Assembly: GCA_009691765.1 (NCBI GenBank)
Contig: SIAO01000001.1
Span: 62,001-126,000 of the forward strand
Source of the DNA: Planctomycetota bacterium
GTDB taxonomy: Bacteria > Planctomycetota > GCA-002687715
Length of the DNA stretch: 64,000 nucleotides
Reading direction: 5' to 3'
In this document: piece by piece, positions 16,783 through 26,207 of the stretch
Position numbering within the stretch: the stretch's first letter is position 1
Layout of the letters: the number at the start of each line of letters is the position of its first letter
Program-made: the position numbers and the translations under genes
Notes under the pieces: generated by a model
Databases searched by the model: none
The model's input: the letters and a program-made list of their open reading frames with translations, nothing else
Told to the model about the DNA's origin: nothing

Positions 16783-18456
16783 TCAGCGCTCTTGCGCGGC
16801 CTCGTCCATCGGGATGCGAACACCGTGTTTCTTCGCGAAATCACGCGCTTCTTGGTACCCCGCGTCCACGTGGCGAATGATGCCCATGCCAGGATCGGAG
16901 GTGAGCACGCGCTCGAGTCTGCGAGCAGCTTCGTCGGTGCCGTCGGCCACGATCACTTGCCCAGCATGGATGGAATTGCCGATACCGACGCCTCCGCCGT
17001 GGTGCATGGAAACCCAAGTTGCGCCGCCAACAGCATTCACCATGGCGTTGAGAATGGGCCAATCCGCAACCGCGTCTGTGCCATCGAGCATGGCTTCCGT
17101 TTCGCGAAAGGGCGAGGCGACGGAGCCGCAGTCGAGGTGATCGCGACCAATCACGATGGGCGCCGAGAGCTCGCCGCTGCGCACCATGTCGTTGAGGATC
17201 AACGCGAAGCGCGCGCGTTCGCCGTAACCGAGCCAGCAGATGCGCGCGGGCAAGCCTTGGAAGGCGACACGCTCCGCCGCCATGCGGATCCAACGGCACA
17301 GGCCTTCGTTGTCAGCGAATTCGCGCAGCACCACGGCGTCGGTCTTATAGATGTCTGCAGGATCGCCAGACAGCGCAACCCAGCGGAACGGCCCGCGTCC
17401 TTCGCAGAAGAGTGGCCGGATGTATTCGGGCACGAAGCCCGGAATCTTGAACGCATCCTTGACGCCTTGGTCGAGCGCCACGGTGCGAATGTTGTTGCCG
17501 TAATCGAAAGTGATCGCGCCGCGCGCCTGCAACTGCAACATCAAGCGCACATGTTCGGCCATGGAGGCACTGCTGCGGCGCACATAGCTCGCGGGGTCGG
17601 CGCTGCGCAGCTCGGCGGCTTGAATCAAGCTCATGCCTTCAGGGATGTAGCCCGTGAGCGGATCGTGCGCCGATGTTTGATCGGTGAGCGCGTCGGGAGT
17701 CAGCCCGCGTTGCAGCAGACGGCGCAGCATGTCAATCGCGTTGCCGATGTAGGCCACTGACTTCGCCGACTGCGCTGCGCGGTGTGCCATGGCGCGGTCG
17801 ATGGCGGTGTCGAGGTCGGCATAGGCCTCGTCGAGATAGCGCGTGTCGATGCGGCGTTGTACGCGCACAGGATCGACTTCGGCGGCCAGCATCGTCGCTC
17901 CGCTGAGCACAGCAGCCAAAGGTTGCGCGCCACCCATGCCGCCGAGTCCGGCTGTGACGGCGAGTTTGCCTGCAAGAGAGCCGCCGAAGTGTTTGCGTGC
18001 GAGCGCTGCGAAAGTTTCGTAGGTGCCTTGCACAATCCCTTGCGAACCGATGTAGATCCAACTCCCGGCGGTCATCTGTCCAAACATCATCAACCCGCGC
18101 TGTTCGAGCTCGCGAAAATGTTCCCATGTTGCGAAGCGCGGCACGAGATTGGAATTAGCAATCAGCACGCGCGGGGCGTCGGTGTGCGTGCGGAAGATGC
18201 CCACCGGCTTGCCCGACTGCACGAGCAGAGTTTCGTCTGGCTTCAGATTTCGCAGCGCATGCAGAATGGCATCGAAGCAATCCCAGTCGCGCGCGGCTTT
18301 GCCGGATCCGCCGTACACCACGAGCTCGTCAGGATTCTCCGCAACCCCAGGGTCGAGGTTGTTTTGAATCATGCGGTACGCCGCTTCGATCTGCCAATTA
18401 GCGCAGTGCAAAGTGCGGCCCCGCGGCGCGCTGACGGGACGTGGGCCTGACTTCAT
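16783..18456 (-). CDS. hutU: Urocanate hydratase
   Basis: 557 residues, full length. Urocanase adds water to urocanate to give imidazolonepropionate, the second step of histidine breakdown, using tightly bound NAD. The family's glycine-rich nucleotide-binding stretch '[12 protein letters not shown]' and the conserved '[18 protein letters not shown]' region are both present. It lies 18 bases after hutH on the same strand, so the first two steps of the Hut pathway are one operon. hutI and later steps are not in the window. Confidence 0.97.
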   Translation of the reverse strand: MKSGPRPVSAPRGRTLHCANWQIEAAYRMIQNNLDPGVAENPDELVVYGGSGKAARDWDCFDAILHALRNLKPDETLLVQSGKPVGIFRTHTDAPRVLIANSNLVPRFATWEHFRELEQRGLMMFGQMTAGSWIYIGSQGIVQGTYETFAALARKHFGGSLAGKLAVTAGLGGMGGAQPLAAVLSGATMLAAEVDPVRVQRRIDTRYLDEAYADLDTAIDRAMAHRAAQSAKSVAYIGNAIDMLRRLLQRGLTPDALTDQTSAHDPLTGYIPEGMSLIQAAELRSADPASYVRRSSASMAEHVRLMLQLQARGAITFDYGNNIRTVALDQGVKDAFKIPGFVPEYIRPLFCEGRGPFRWVALSGDPADIYKTDAVVLREFADNEGLCRWIRMAAERVAFQGLPARICWLGYGERARFALILNDMVRSGELSAPIVIGRDHLDCGSVASPFRETEAMLDGTDAVADWPILNAMVNAVGGATWVSMHHGGGVGIGNSIHAGQVIVADGTDEAARRLERVLTSDPGMGIIRHVDAGYQEARDFAKKHGVRIPMDEAAQER

Positions 18457-18474
18457 CGTTGAGCTCGATTCTGC

Positions 18475-20010
18475 TTACAGAGGTGGTGCAACACGATTCA
18501 CGGCGGCGAGGAGCGATCCATCATCCATCAGTGTGCGGATGCACTTCAGATCTTCCGCGAACAAACGGTCGGGCCCCGGTGGCGCGATGTGTTGCGCGAG
18601 GAAATCGAATGCCGCTTGAACTCCGCGACCTGCTCGCAGAGGTTTGCGCCAATGCAGTGCGAAGTACGCGGCGAGAAGCTCGACGCACAAAACATGCCGC
18701 GTGTTGTTGGTGATGGCGCGCATAGTGCGTGCGGCAATCGGGCTCATGGAAACATGGTCTTCTTGATTCGCACTGGTGGGGATGCTGTCCACCGAAGACG
18801 GATGAGCGAGCCCTTTGTTCTCGGACACCAGCGCCGCGGCGGTGACTTGCGCCATCATCAGTCCGCTGTGCAAACCGGGCTTTCCGGCAGCAAGAAAGGG
18901 CGGAAGTCCTGAGAGGTCAGGATTCACCAAGTTTTCAATGCGGCGTTCGGAAATGCTTGCGAGTTCGGCGATGGCGCACTTGGCGTAATCCGCAGCCAGC
19001 GCCACGGCTTCACCGTGGAAATTGCCGGCGCTGATGCTCTCGCCGACATCGGCAAAAATCAGCGGGTTGTCGGCGGCGCTGTTCATTTCGCGTTCCAGCA
19101 CCATGCCTACATGTTCCAACGCATCGGACACAGCACCGTGCACTTGCGGTGTGCAGCGCAGAGAATACGGGTCTTGCACGCGTCCGCAGTCATGGTGCTC
19201 GCTTTCGATAGCGCTGCCTTGCAACAAGGAACGCATGCGTGCTGCGATGCGTGCGTGGCCTGGATGCGGGCGAATGGCAGCAACGCGCGCTTCAAAAGGT
19301 CTGTGCGAGCCTTGTAGAGCTTCCAGCGACATCGCGGCCGCGAGGTTGCCGAGTTCCAGCGCCTGCTGCGCAGAGCTCTGGCTCAATGCCGCCACCGCAG
19401 TCGAGAACGCAGTGCCGTTGATGAGGGCCAACCCTTCTTTGGGCTGGAGTTGCAGTGGTTGAAGGCCGCAGCGCTCCAGCGCGAGTTTGCCGGAGAGCGA
19501 TTCACCCTTCACGCGCGCACGGCCTTCGCCAATCAACACCAACGCAAGATGTGCGAGCGGTGCGAGATCGCCGCAAGCGCCGACCGAGCCTTGCTCCGGA
19601 ACTTCCGGATGGACTCCGTGCTGGAGCAGAGCGTGCAACAGCGCGCAAACTTCTTCGCGCACACCGCTGTTGCCGCGCAGCAAAGTGTTGAGGCGCAGCA
19701 GCAATAGCAAGCGCACCGTGGTGTCATCGGCCAGCGGTCCGACGCCAACGGCGTGCGAGCGCAGCAAGTTCACTTGCAGTTCCACGGCGTCGACAGGATC
19801 AATGCTGACGCTCTTCAGCTTTCCGAAGCCAGTCGTGATGCCATAGACAGGCTTGCCCGAGTGCAACAAGCGTTGCACGACTTCGCGAGAAGCGCGCACC
19901 GCAGTGCTGGCTTGCGCTGCGATCTCCAAGGTCCCGCCGTCGCGGCTGAAGCTGCAGGCGGCTTCGAGCGCGAGGGAGTGACCATCAATTTTCAAAGTAT
20001 CTGGGGGCAT
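18475..20010 (-). CDS. hutH: Histidine ammonia-lyase with Cys at the MIO-forming position
   Basis: 512 residues. HutH deaminates histidine to urocanate through the MIO prosthetic group, made autocatalytically from an Ala-Ser-Gly tripeptide. Here the motif region reads GSVGACGDLAPLAH, with Cys146 (codon TGC at 19573-19575) in place of serine. Other conserved parts are intact: GITTGFGKL, NPLIFAD, SGNFHGE-like 'SAGNFHGE' and NQEDHVSM. The ATG at 20010 is chosen because all similarity begins there. The open frame upstream to 20553 runs antisense through the flippase gene. hutU follows after 18 bases. Confidence 0.95.
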   Translation of the reverse strand: MPPDTLKIDGHSLALEAACSFSRDGGTLEIAAQASTAVRASREVVQRLLHSGKPVYGITTGFGKLKSVSIDPVDAVELQVNLLRSHAVGVGPLADDTTVRLLLLLRLNTLLRGNSGVREEVCALLHALLQHGVHPEVPEQGSVGACGDLAPLAHLALVLIGEGRARVKGESLSGKLALERCGLQPLQLQPKEGLALINGTAFSTAVAALSQSSAQQALELGNLAAAMSLEALQGSHRPFEARVAAIRPHPGHARIAARMRSLLQGSAIESEHHDCGRVQDPYSLRCTPQVHGAVSDALEHVGMVLEREMNSAADNPLIFADVGESISAGNFHGEAVALAADYAKCAIAELASISERRIENLVNPDLSGLPPFLAAGKPGLHSGLMMAQVTAAALVSENKGLAHPSSVDSIPTSANQEDHVSMSPIAARTMRAITNNTRHVLCVELLAAYFALHWRKPLRAGRGVQAAFDFLAQHIAPPGPDRLFAEDLKCIRTLMDDGSLLAAVNRVAPPL

Positions 20011-20082
20011 CAGCGCCGCCTTTCGGAACCGATTATGGACCAACGGAGCGGCACACTCAACGGAGCAGGATAGGCTGCGCGC

Positions 20083-21513
20083 ATGGGAAGTGGAGCCGCT
20101 TTGCGCAATTGGGGCACCGTAGGCGGTAGCCAAGATGTGTTGCTGCTCAGTTTTGCCGTGCGCATGGGCCTCGGCGTCCTTGTGACCAGCACCTTGGCGC
20201 GCGTGCTCGACGCCGACGGTTTCGGTTTTGTCGCGTATGTGGGCACGTTTCTCTTGCTCGCTCACATTGCTCTCGATGCCGGCACCGGCGTTGTGGCCAC
20301 TCGAGAAATTGCAGCCGCTCCTCAAGAGGAGCGCCACATCCTCGCTCGGCTTCTGGGTTTTCGCTTGCTCAGCAGTCTCCTCGTTGCTTTGGTTGTGTTT
20401 TGCTCTGCATGGTTGGAACAGGACGCTTCGAAGCGGATGATTCTGCTCTGCGCCGCCATGGTCGTGCCGCTTCAAGCGCTCGGTGCCTTCAGTGTGCCTT
20501 TGCAAGTGCGACAACGGCCGCACGGGCCCGCGCTGGTGGGTGTGTGCACTCAAGGACTAGTGCTCTTGTTGTTATGGGTGACGCCGTTTGGCAGCGCCTG
20601 GTTGCCATGCGCCTGCGCCGCGGGCGTGCTCTTGCTACGTGAAGCGCTCAACGCTCTCGGCACTCTCTGGTGTACACGGCGTGCTTGCGGCTTCTTTGTG
20701 TGGCCGCGTTTGGATCGCGAAGTGTGGGCCTTCATTCGCCTCGCGTGGCCTCAAGGACGCTTTGTGTTTCTGCAAGCTGCGTGGTTTCATGCGGACGTCT
20801 TCTTGGTGCGGTGGTTGTGTGGTGAGGAAGTTTTGGCCACCTACGCTGCGGCGTATCGGCCGGTGGTGCCCTTGTTGCTGATTCCGGGCATGCTCGTGCT
20901 GCCGCTCGTGCCGGTCTTTGCTGCGACCTCCGTGGAACAGGCGCGTCATCGTGTGCGCCAGCTGCTCGCTGTAATGCTCGGGCTTGGAAGCCTTGGTGCA
21001 GTTGCCGCCTGCCTCGCTCCTAGTTCGCTCTTGCGCTTGCTTTATCCCGACGCCATTGCTGCAGAGGAAGCGACGATCGTGTCACTGCGCTGGCTGGGGC
21101 TCGCGTTTCTGTTGGCATTCGCTTCGACACCGCTGCTGTGCGCTCTCACGGCACGGAGGAAAGAGCGATTGCTACTACGCATTGGCGCCTTTGCGCTGTT
21201 GGTGAACGTAGGCGCGAACTTGCTGTGGACTCCCGCCGGTGGTGCGGTATCTGCGGCCGCGATCACCGCTGCCACCGAGGCATGTGTGTTCGTAGGGGCT
21301 GCGTGGATTTGGATACGCCATTTCGGATCGCCTTTGGGTCGCATGAGCTTTGTAGCTTTGTTACCTGCTGGGGCCTTGGCGGCGACGCTTGCATTCTGGC
21401 AACCGGATGGCGTCGTGCTGTTACTGCTCGCGGTGGCGGGTTTGGTGCTGCTGCTTTGCTTGCCGCAGATTCACCGCGCACGCCGCGAACTTCGCGCTCT
21501 TGGCCGCGGCTAG
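20083..21513 (+). CDS. MOP-superfamily oligosaccharide flippase
   Basis: 476 residues with about 12-14 predicted membrane segments. The 'LARVLDADGFGFVAYVGTF' start of the second helix is typical of Wzx/RfbX-type polysaccharide flippases, which move lipid-linked oligosaccharides across the inner membrane. Two glycosyltransferase genes follow directly, supporting a role in surface glycan export. It is divergent from hutH with a 72-base gap. No Shine-Dalgarno is visible. A TAGGCT box ends six bases before the ATG, so the transcript may be leaderless. Confidence 0.85.
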   Translation: MGSGAALRNWGTVGGSQDVLLLSFAVRMGLGVLVTSTLARVLDADGFGFVAYVGTFLLLAHIALDAGTGVVATREIAAAPQEERHILARLLGFRLLSSLLVALVVFCSAWLEQDASKRMILLCAAMVVPLQALGAFSVPLQVRQRPHGPALVGVCTQGLVLLLLWVTPFGSAWLPCACAAGVLLLREALNALGTLWCTRRACGFFVWPRLDREVWAFIRLAWPQGRFVFLQAAWFHADVFLVRWLCGEEVLATYAAAYRPVVPLLLIPGMLVLPLVPVFAATSVEQARHRVRQLLAVMLGLGSLGAVAACLAPSSLLRLLYPDAIAAEEATIVSLRWLGLAFLLAFASTPLLCALTARRKERLLLRIGAFALLVNVGANLLWTPAGGAVSAAAITAATEACVFVGAAWIWIRHFGSPLGRMSFVALLPAGALAATLAFWQPDGVVLLLLAVAGLVLLLCLPQIHRARRELRALGRG

Positions 21514-21534
21514 ACTGCTACGCTGCGCACGCCC

Positions 21535-22683
21535 ATGGCTGCGCTCACGGTTGCCCTCGATTACCGTCCCGCCTTGCATCACGCCTTCGGTATCGGGCGT
21601 TATGTGCAGAATCTCGTGCCTGCGCTTTTGGAAGCAGACCCAGAATTGCGCCTGAAGTTGTACGGAGTGTTCTTGCGCGGGCGGCGTGAGCGCATAGCGG
21701 CGCATCATTTCCCAGAGTCGTCCCGAGCGAGCTTTCATGGTGCAGCGATTCCAGCGAGGCTGGTGCCGTGGTTAGCGCGTGTCCTGCCCATCGACGTTGC
21801 GAGCTTCACCGGCCCGTTCGACCTCTTCCATGACACCGACTACATCAGCACCCCGGTGAAAAACCGTCCGCGCGTGGCGACGCTGTATGACACAGCGTGG
21901 ACAGCGCAGCGTGGTTTCGTCAGCCCGGAACAGTCGCGCCACATGGGCGCAGCTGTGCGTCGCATCGTTGCTGGTGTGAAGCGCATCATCACGATTTCCA
22001 ACTTTGCGAAGCAAGAGTTGATGGAGGAGCTCGGACTGCCCGACGAGCTGATTGATGTCGCGCCTCTTGGTGTCGATGCGGTGTTCCGTGCGCCGCAAGA
22101 CGCGGCTGCAACCGCGCGAGTGCAGCAGCGCATTGGCATCGAAGCGCCTTATGGCGTGTTCGTCGGCACACTCGAGCCGCGCAAGAATGTGATTCGCTTG
22201 CTGCGCGGGTTTGCGCGCTTGCAGGAAGTCTCCCCGGAGCAGCGCTTGCTGTTGGTGGGGCGCGCAGGGCATGGTTGCGAGCGCATTTTCGAGGAGATTC
22301 GACGCTTGCGACTCGAGCGCTCGGTGGTGCGTACGGGTGTGCTCTCAGATGCCGAGCTTGTCCCGTTGCTGCATGGTGCGGACTACTTGGCGTATCCCTC
22401 ACTGCATGAGGGCTTTGGCCTCCCGGCGCTCGAAGGCATGGCGGCGGGCGTTCCCGTGCTTTCTTCCAACACAACCGCGCTGCAAGAAGTGTGTGGGGAG
22501 GGCGCGCTGTTGGTAGACCCGGCAGATGAGAACGCCATCGCCGAAGGCTTGTTGCGTTTGGCGTGTGACCGTTGCGAAGCGCTCGAAATCGCGGCGCGTG
22601 GGCGCGCTCATGCGGCGGCATTCACTTGGCAACGCTGCGCGGAGGCCACGTTGGCGTCCTACCGCCGGGCTTTGGAATCGTAA
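21535..22683 (+). CDS. GT4-family glycosyltransferase
   Basis: 382 residues with the GT-B fold. The C-terminal nucleotide-sugar domain has the 'GTLEPRKNV' motif and the 'YPSLHEGFGLPALEGMAAG' region, with the E-x7-E pattern of retaining GT4 enzymes. It probably transfers a sugar from a nucleotide sugar to a growing surface glycan. The acceptor is unknown. It lies 21 bases after the flippase gene, and the next glycosyltransferase follows two bases after its stop. Confidence 0.9.
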   Translation: MAALTVALDYRPALHHAFGIGRYVQNLVPALLEADPELRLKLYGVFLRGRRERIAAHHFPESSRASFHGAAIPARLVPWLARVLPIDVASFTGPFDLFHDTDYISTPVKNRPRVATLYDTAWTAQRGFVSPEQSRHMGAAVRRIVAGVKRIITISNFAKQELMEELGLPDELIDVAPLGVDAVFRAPQDAAATARVQQRIGIEAPYGVFVGTLEPRKNVIRLLRGFARLQEVSPEQRLLLVGRAGHGCERIFEEIRRLRLERSVVRTGVLSDAELVPLLHGADYLAYPSLHEGFGLPALEGMAAGVPVLSSNTTALQEVCGEGALLVDPADENAIAEGLLRLACDRCEALEIAARGRAHAAAFTWQRCAEATLASYRRALES

Positions 22684-22685
22684 GC

Positions 22686-23762
22686 ATGAAGCTGGTGTGG
22701 GATGCATTGAGCCTTGAACACGATAGACCCAGTGGCGTGCGGCGTCGCTTGCTTGCGCTCGCACCGCGTCTTACAGCGCATGCGTCTGTTCGCATCATCT
22801 GTGGCGACATTTGGAATGCGCAAGAGCAGCAGCAGTTGCAAAGGTGCGAACTCATTTACGCGTCGACGGCGCCTCATGGACTGGTGCGCCGCACTGTGGG
22901 TTCAGAGGCCTTGCTGCGGCGGAACGGAGCCTTCGATGCAGGAGTCGTGTTGTTGCAAGATGCGCAACCTTGGTCGGCGCATCCACGCTTGATCGGCACA
23001 GTCCATGACTTGCGGCACTGGCGTGCGGGTGTGTGCGGAGCGGTCCGCCGCAGTTTGCTCACTCGATCGTTTGAGCGCGCAGGCGCGATTGCATGTGTGA
23101 GTAGCGCAGTGGCAGGCGAGCTGCAGGTGGTTTTGCCGCAGCTCCATGCACGCAGTGTTGTCGTGCCCAACGGGGTGGATCCTTGTTGTTGTGCTCGGAG
23201 CGCCGTGCGGATTGCTGATCCACTCCTGTTGTGGGTTGGTCATCTTGAGGCCCGCAAAGATGTTCACACAGCCATGCAGGTGGTTTCTGCGTTGGCACAG
23301 CGAGGGCGCGCATTGCGTTTCGTGTGTGTGGGTCGTGGTGCTGCGCCTCTCGAACAAGAACTGCAACAACTGCAGAAGGCTCACGCCGGTTTCATCACGG
23401 CGGAAGTGCGGCGCAATGCTGACGATGCCCAATTGCTTGCGCTCTTTCATGAAGCGTCGGTCGTGCTGTGTCCATCGCGGTTGGAAGGATTTGGATTGGT
23501 TCCGCTCGAAGCTTTGGCTCACGGCGCTTGCGTGGTGGCTTCCGACATCGCGGCTCACCGTGAAGTGTTGGGCGACGCGGCTCTGTTCGCGAGTCCTAGC
23601 GATGTGTCAGGATTTGCGGCGGCCTGCACGAGCGTCCTGGATGATGAAATCCTGCGCCGCCAGTTGCAGTATCGCGCTGCTGCAAGTGTGGCGCGTTGGT
23701 CTTGGGATGTTGCAGCACAACGCTTGCTGGAAGCGTGCGAGCGCGTTCAGACCAAGGAATAG
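22686..23762 (+). CDS. GT4-family glycosyltransferase
   Basis: 358 residues, GT-B fold. The donor-binding domain carries 'VGHLEARKDV' and 'CPSRLEGFGLVPLEALAHG', the E-x7-E motif of GT4 enzymes. The frame is open upstream to 22572, but the first residues with family character (MKLVWDALS) start at ATG 22686, two bases after the previous stop. Its last 16 bases overlap the convergent FHA-domain gene. It is a likely partner of the preceding flippase and glycosyltransferase in one glycan pathway. Confidence 0.9.
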   Translation: MKLVWDALSLEHDRPSGVRRRLLALAPRLTAHASVRIICGDIWNAQEQQQLQRCELIYASTAPHGLVRRTVGSEALLRRNGAFDAGVVLLQDAQPWSAHPRLIGTVHDLRHWRAGVCGAVRRSLLTRSFERAGAIACVSSAVAGELQVVLPQLHARSVVVPNGVDPCCCARSAVRIADPLLLWVGHLEARKDVHTAMQVVSALAQRGRALRFVCVGRGAAPLEQELQQLQKAHAGFITAEVRRNADDAQLLALFHEASVVLCPSRLEGFGLVPLEALAHGACVVASDIAAHREVLGDAALFASPSDVSGFAAACTSVLDDEILRRQLQYRAAASVARWSWDVAAQRLLEACERVQTKE

Positions 23763-24325
23763 GCGCCGTAGAACAAGGCTGCGCAGAGCAGGATCAAGAG
23801 CGCCACCATGAGGGCCTTGCGAGATCCGTCGAGTTGCCCAAAGCTGTCGCGGTTGCGCTTGGAACTTTGCTCGCGTGCGGCTTTGGTGCGGATCACGGCG
23901 GCGCCAGCGGAACGGCCGACAGCTTGCACTTCATCCGTGCCTGCGCTTGCTGCGGGAGTTGCAGCAATTCGAGTGCCGCAATGCAGTTTCATGTGCACGA
24001 CGCCCAACGTGATGACACTTCCGCTTTGCACCACGCCGCGCGGCACGCGCACGCCATCAATACTGCTGCCGTTGCTGGACCCGAGGTCGATCAACGTCCA
24101 GCCTTGCTCGGTGCGCGAGAAGCGCGCGTGCTCACGGGAAACGCTCGCGTCGTCGATGCGGATGTCGGCGCGCCCGCTACGTCCAAGGACTTGGGTGTCT
24201 GCGAGATTCAGCGTTTCGCCGTTGCGGGGCCCAGAGAGGAAAGTGATGGAGTCCACGTGCAGCAGCGTAGAACGGCCGCGCTCCGTGCGGAAGGGCGGAT
24301 ACCATGCGCCGCGTGGAAACTGCAT
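23747..24325 (-). CDS. FHA-domain protein with C-terminal membrane anchor
   Basis: 192 residues. A forkhead-associated domain (about 25-115) shows the phosphothreonine-binding signature: GRSGRADIRIDD, SVSREHARF and DLGSSNGS. A polar linker leads to a single C-terminal membrane helix (about 168-190), so it is probably tail-anchored with FHA in the cytoplasm. Such proteins dock onto proteins phosphorylated by Ser/Thr kinases. No kinase is nearby. The start overlaps the divergent ABC gene by 22 bases, and a downstream GTG near 24256 is a possible alternative start. Confidence 0.82.
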   Translation of the reverse strand: MQFPRGAWYPPFRTERGRSTLLHVDSITFLSGPRNGETLNLADTQVLGRSGRADIRIDDASVSREHARFSRTEQGWTLIDLGSSNGSSIDGVRVPRGVVQSGSVITLGVVHMKLHCGTRIAATPAASAGTDEVQAVGRSAGAAVIRTKAAREQSSKRNRDSFGQLDGSRKALMVALLILLCAALFYGAYSLV

Positions 24326-25134
24326 TTCTCGTAGCTGAAGGATTGGGCTTCGAGTACCGCGAACCGGTGCTCGTGGAGTTCTCGGTGCTGGCCGCAGCAG
24401 GCACGCTCACGATCCTCGCGGGCACCAACGGCGCGGGGAAAAGCACTGCACTCTCATTGCTGGCTGGCGAGTTTACGCCGCGCCATGGTCACGTGCGCAT
24501 TTGCGGAGGCGATCCGCGCAAGGCTCGCACGCGGCGGGAGTTTTTCTTTCTTGCTGAGACCGCCCGTGATCTCCATTGGCTCAGCGCACGCGAAGCCGTG
24601 GATCTGCATCGAGATTTGTATGGGCTTTCCAAAACTGACGGGCTGCCCGCAGTTGAAGCGCTCTCGCGGCTTGGACTCGGCTCCGTTGCAGGGCGGCGAC
24701 TGAGTGGTTTTTCCAAAGGCATGCAACGGCGTGTCGAACTTGCCGCAGCCGTGGCCTGCGATCGCCCGGTGTGGCTCTTCGATGAACCAGAATCTGGTTT
24801 GGATCCTGAAGGACGCCTCGCCTTGCAAGATCTGTTGCTCGAAGCCAAAGCGCGTGGACGCACACTGCTCGTGAGCACGCATCTCGGCGGCACGGCGTTG
24901 CGCGGCGCGGACCAGTTGATCGTGCTGCGGCGCGGGCGCACGCGTTTTCAGGGCACTGTTCAAGAAGCCATGCGTGTGACGGGCTGCATGCAGTTGGAAG
25001 TCAGGGATTCCACAGAAGCCCTGTGTGAGCGCCTCAAGCAAACCGCGCAAGAAGCTGGCGCGCAATGTGCCGAAGCCAGTTTGTCCGCTGCGGGGTTACA
25101 GCGTCTGATGGCGCCGGCTGACGGCAGCTCATGA
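24304..25134 (+). CDS. ABC transporter ATP-binding protein
   Basis: 276 residues. Walker A GTNGAGKST, signature LSGFSKGMQRR, Walker B WLFDEPESGLDP and the switch histidine in 'VSTHLGG' are all present, so the ATPase should be active. The single ATPase domain and the following integral-membrane gene suggest an ABC-2-like exporter or resistance-type system. The cargo is unknown. Its TGA overlaps the ATG of the membrane-protein gene. Confidence 0.92.
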   Translation: MRRVETAFLVAEGLGFEYREPVLVEFSVLAAAGTLTILAGTNGAGKSTALSLLAGEFTPRHGHVRICGGDPRKARTRREFFFLAETARDLHWLSAREAVDLHRDLYGLSKTDGLPAVEALSRLGLGSVAGRRLSGFSKGMQRRVELAAAVACDRPVWLFDEPESGLDPEGRLALQDLLLEAKARGRTLLVSTHLGGTALRGADQLIVLRRGRTRFQGTVQEAMRVTGCMQLEVRDSTEALCERLKQTAQEAGAQCAEASLSAAGLQRLMAPADGSS

Positions 25135-26207
25135 TGGCGTTTTTCGCGCTGGTAGGCAGTGTCGTGCGGCGCCAAACGCGCAGTGCGTTGCCTTTGCTCG
25201 CGCTCGGTGCGTTCGTCGTGCTCGCCCAAGCATTGCCCACGGAGCCTGGCGTTGGCGCTTCCGAATTGCGGCGTCAGATGTTGGGCGCGATGTTGAACTC
25301 TGGAGCTTTGGTGCTTCTTTGCTGTGCCTTCGCGCTGCCGGCCGCAACGATGCGCGAACGCCGCGGCATTCTGTGCGCTGGCGGCCTCAGCACACGAGCG
25401 CGTTGCTTCGCTCTGTGGCTCGCGCACAGTTCAGTGCTCTTGTTGCTCGGTTGCCTCTTGGGTGTCGTTGCTGCGTTGTTGCTGCTGGCGGTTGCTGGAA
25501 TCAGCGAGCGTCCGGGAGAATCACCAACGCTGCGCACAGCGCTTGCGGTTGGTCCTGAACAGCCCGTGTTGGTGACCGGTGGGCACAAGTTTGTTTGCGC
25601 CTTGCCTGACGCTGATTCAGCCGAGCACACATGGGAATTGCGTTTGCGTCCTGTCGTGAGAGTCATCGCAGACGATGCGGTGCCTGCTTCGATGCGGGTT
25701 CCGCTCGCGCTCAGTGTGCGCGCGAGTGACGGTCGCGAATTGGCCGCAGAACGAGTGCATCTTGCGCCTCAAGGCGTAGTGTCGCTCCATTTTCGGGCAG
25801 CGCTCCAAGATGCACCGCTTCAAGTGCTCGTGCAGCTCCAGCGCTCGGGGCTTGGGCTTGAGTTCGATCACGCAAGCGTGTCGGTGCAAGGGCCGCCAGC
25901 TTCCGTGCTCGCTTCGACGTTGCGTGCCCTATTGGGTCTCGCGCTGCTTGCAGCAGTGATCAGTGCGGGCACATGTTGGTTCACTGGATTCGTGTCGCAT
26001 CCGTTGGCGGTGCTCGCAATGTTGAGCGCGCTCGCGGGATTGCTGCTCAGCCCGATGAGTGTGCCGGACTTGGTGGCGACGGTGCGCGGCGGTGCAGCCA
26101 TCGGTTGGAGCGAACTTGGGCGCTGCGCGCTGGCGACAGGCGGCGCTGGAGTTTTCTGTACGGCATTCGCCTTTGTGGACCGTCGCGCTGGGGGCGTGAC
26201 CGTATGA
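25131..26207 (+). CDS. Probable ABC transporter membrane subunit
   Basis: 358 residues. Membrane segments cluster at the N-terminus (about 20-40, 48-70, 95-125) and C-terminus (about 265-345). Between them lies a large soluble, beta-rich region (about 130-255), probably periplasmic. This is the arrangement of an ABC-2-like permease with an inserted extracytoplasmic domain. I do not recognise the family precisely. It is coupled by overlapping stop and start codons to the ATPase before it and the anchored protein after it. Confidence 0.75.
   Translation: MMAFFALVGSVVRRQTRSALPLLALGAFVVLAQALPTEPGVGASELRRQMLGAMLNSGALVLLCCAFALPAATMRERRGILCAGGLSTRARCFALWLAHSSVLLLLGCLLGVVAALLLLAVAGISERPGESPTLRTALAVGPEQPVLVTGGHKFVCALPDADSAEHTWELRLRPVVRVIADDAVPASMRVPLALSVRASDGRELAAERVHLAPQGVVSLHFRAALQDAPLQVLVQLQRSGLGLEFDHASVSVQGPPASVLASTLRALLGLALLAAVISAGTCWFTGFVSHPLAVLAMLSALAGLLLSPMSVPDLVATVRGGAAIGWSELGRCALATGGAGVFCTAFAFVDRRAGGVTV

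Noticed and set aside
18475-20553. 692-residue form of HutH
   Set aside because: The first 181 residues run antisense through the flippase start, and HutH similarity begins exactly at the ATG at 20010.
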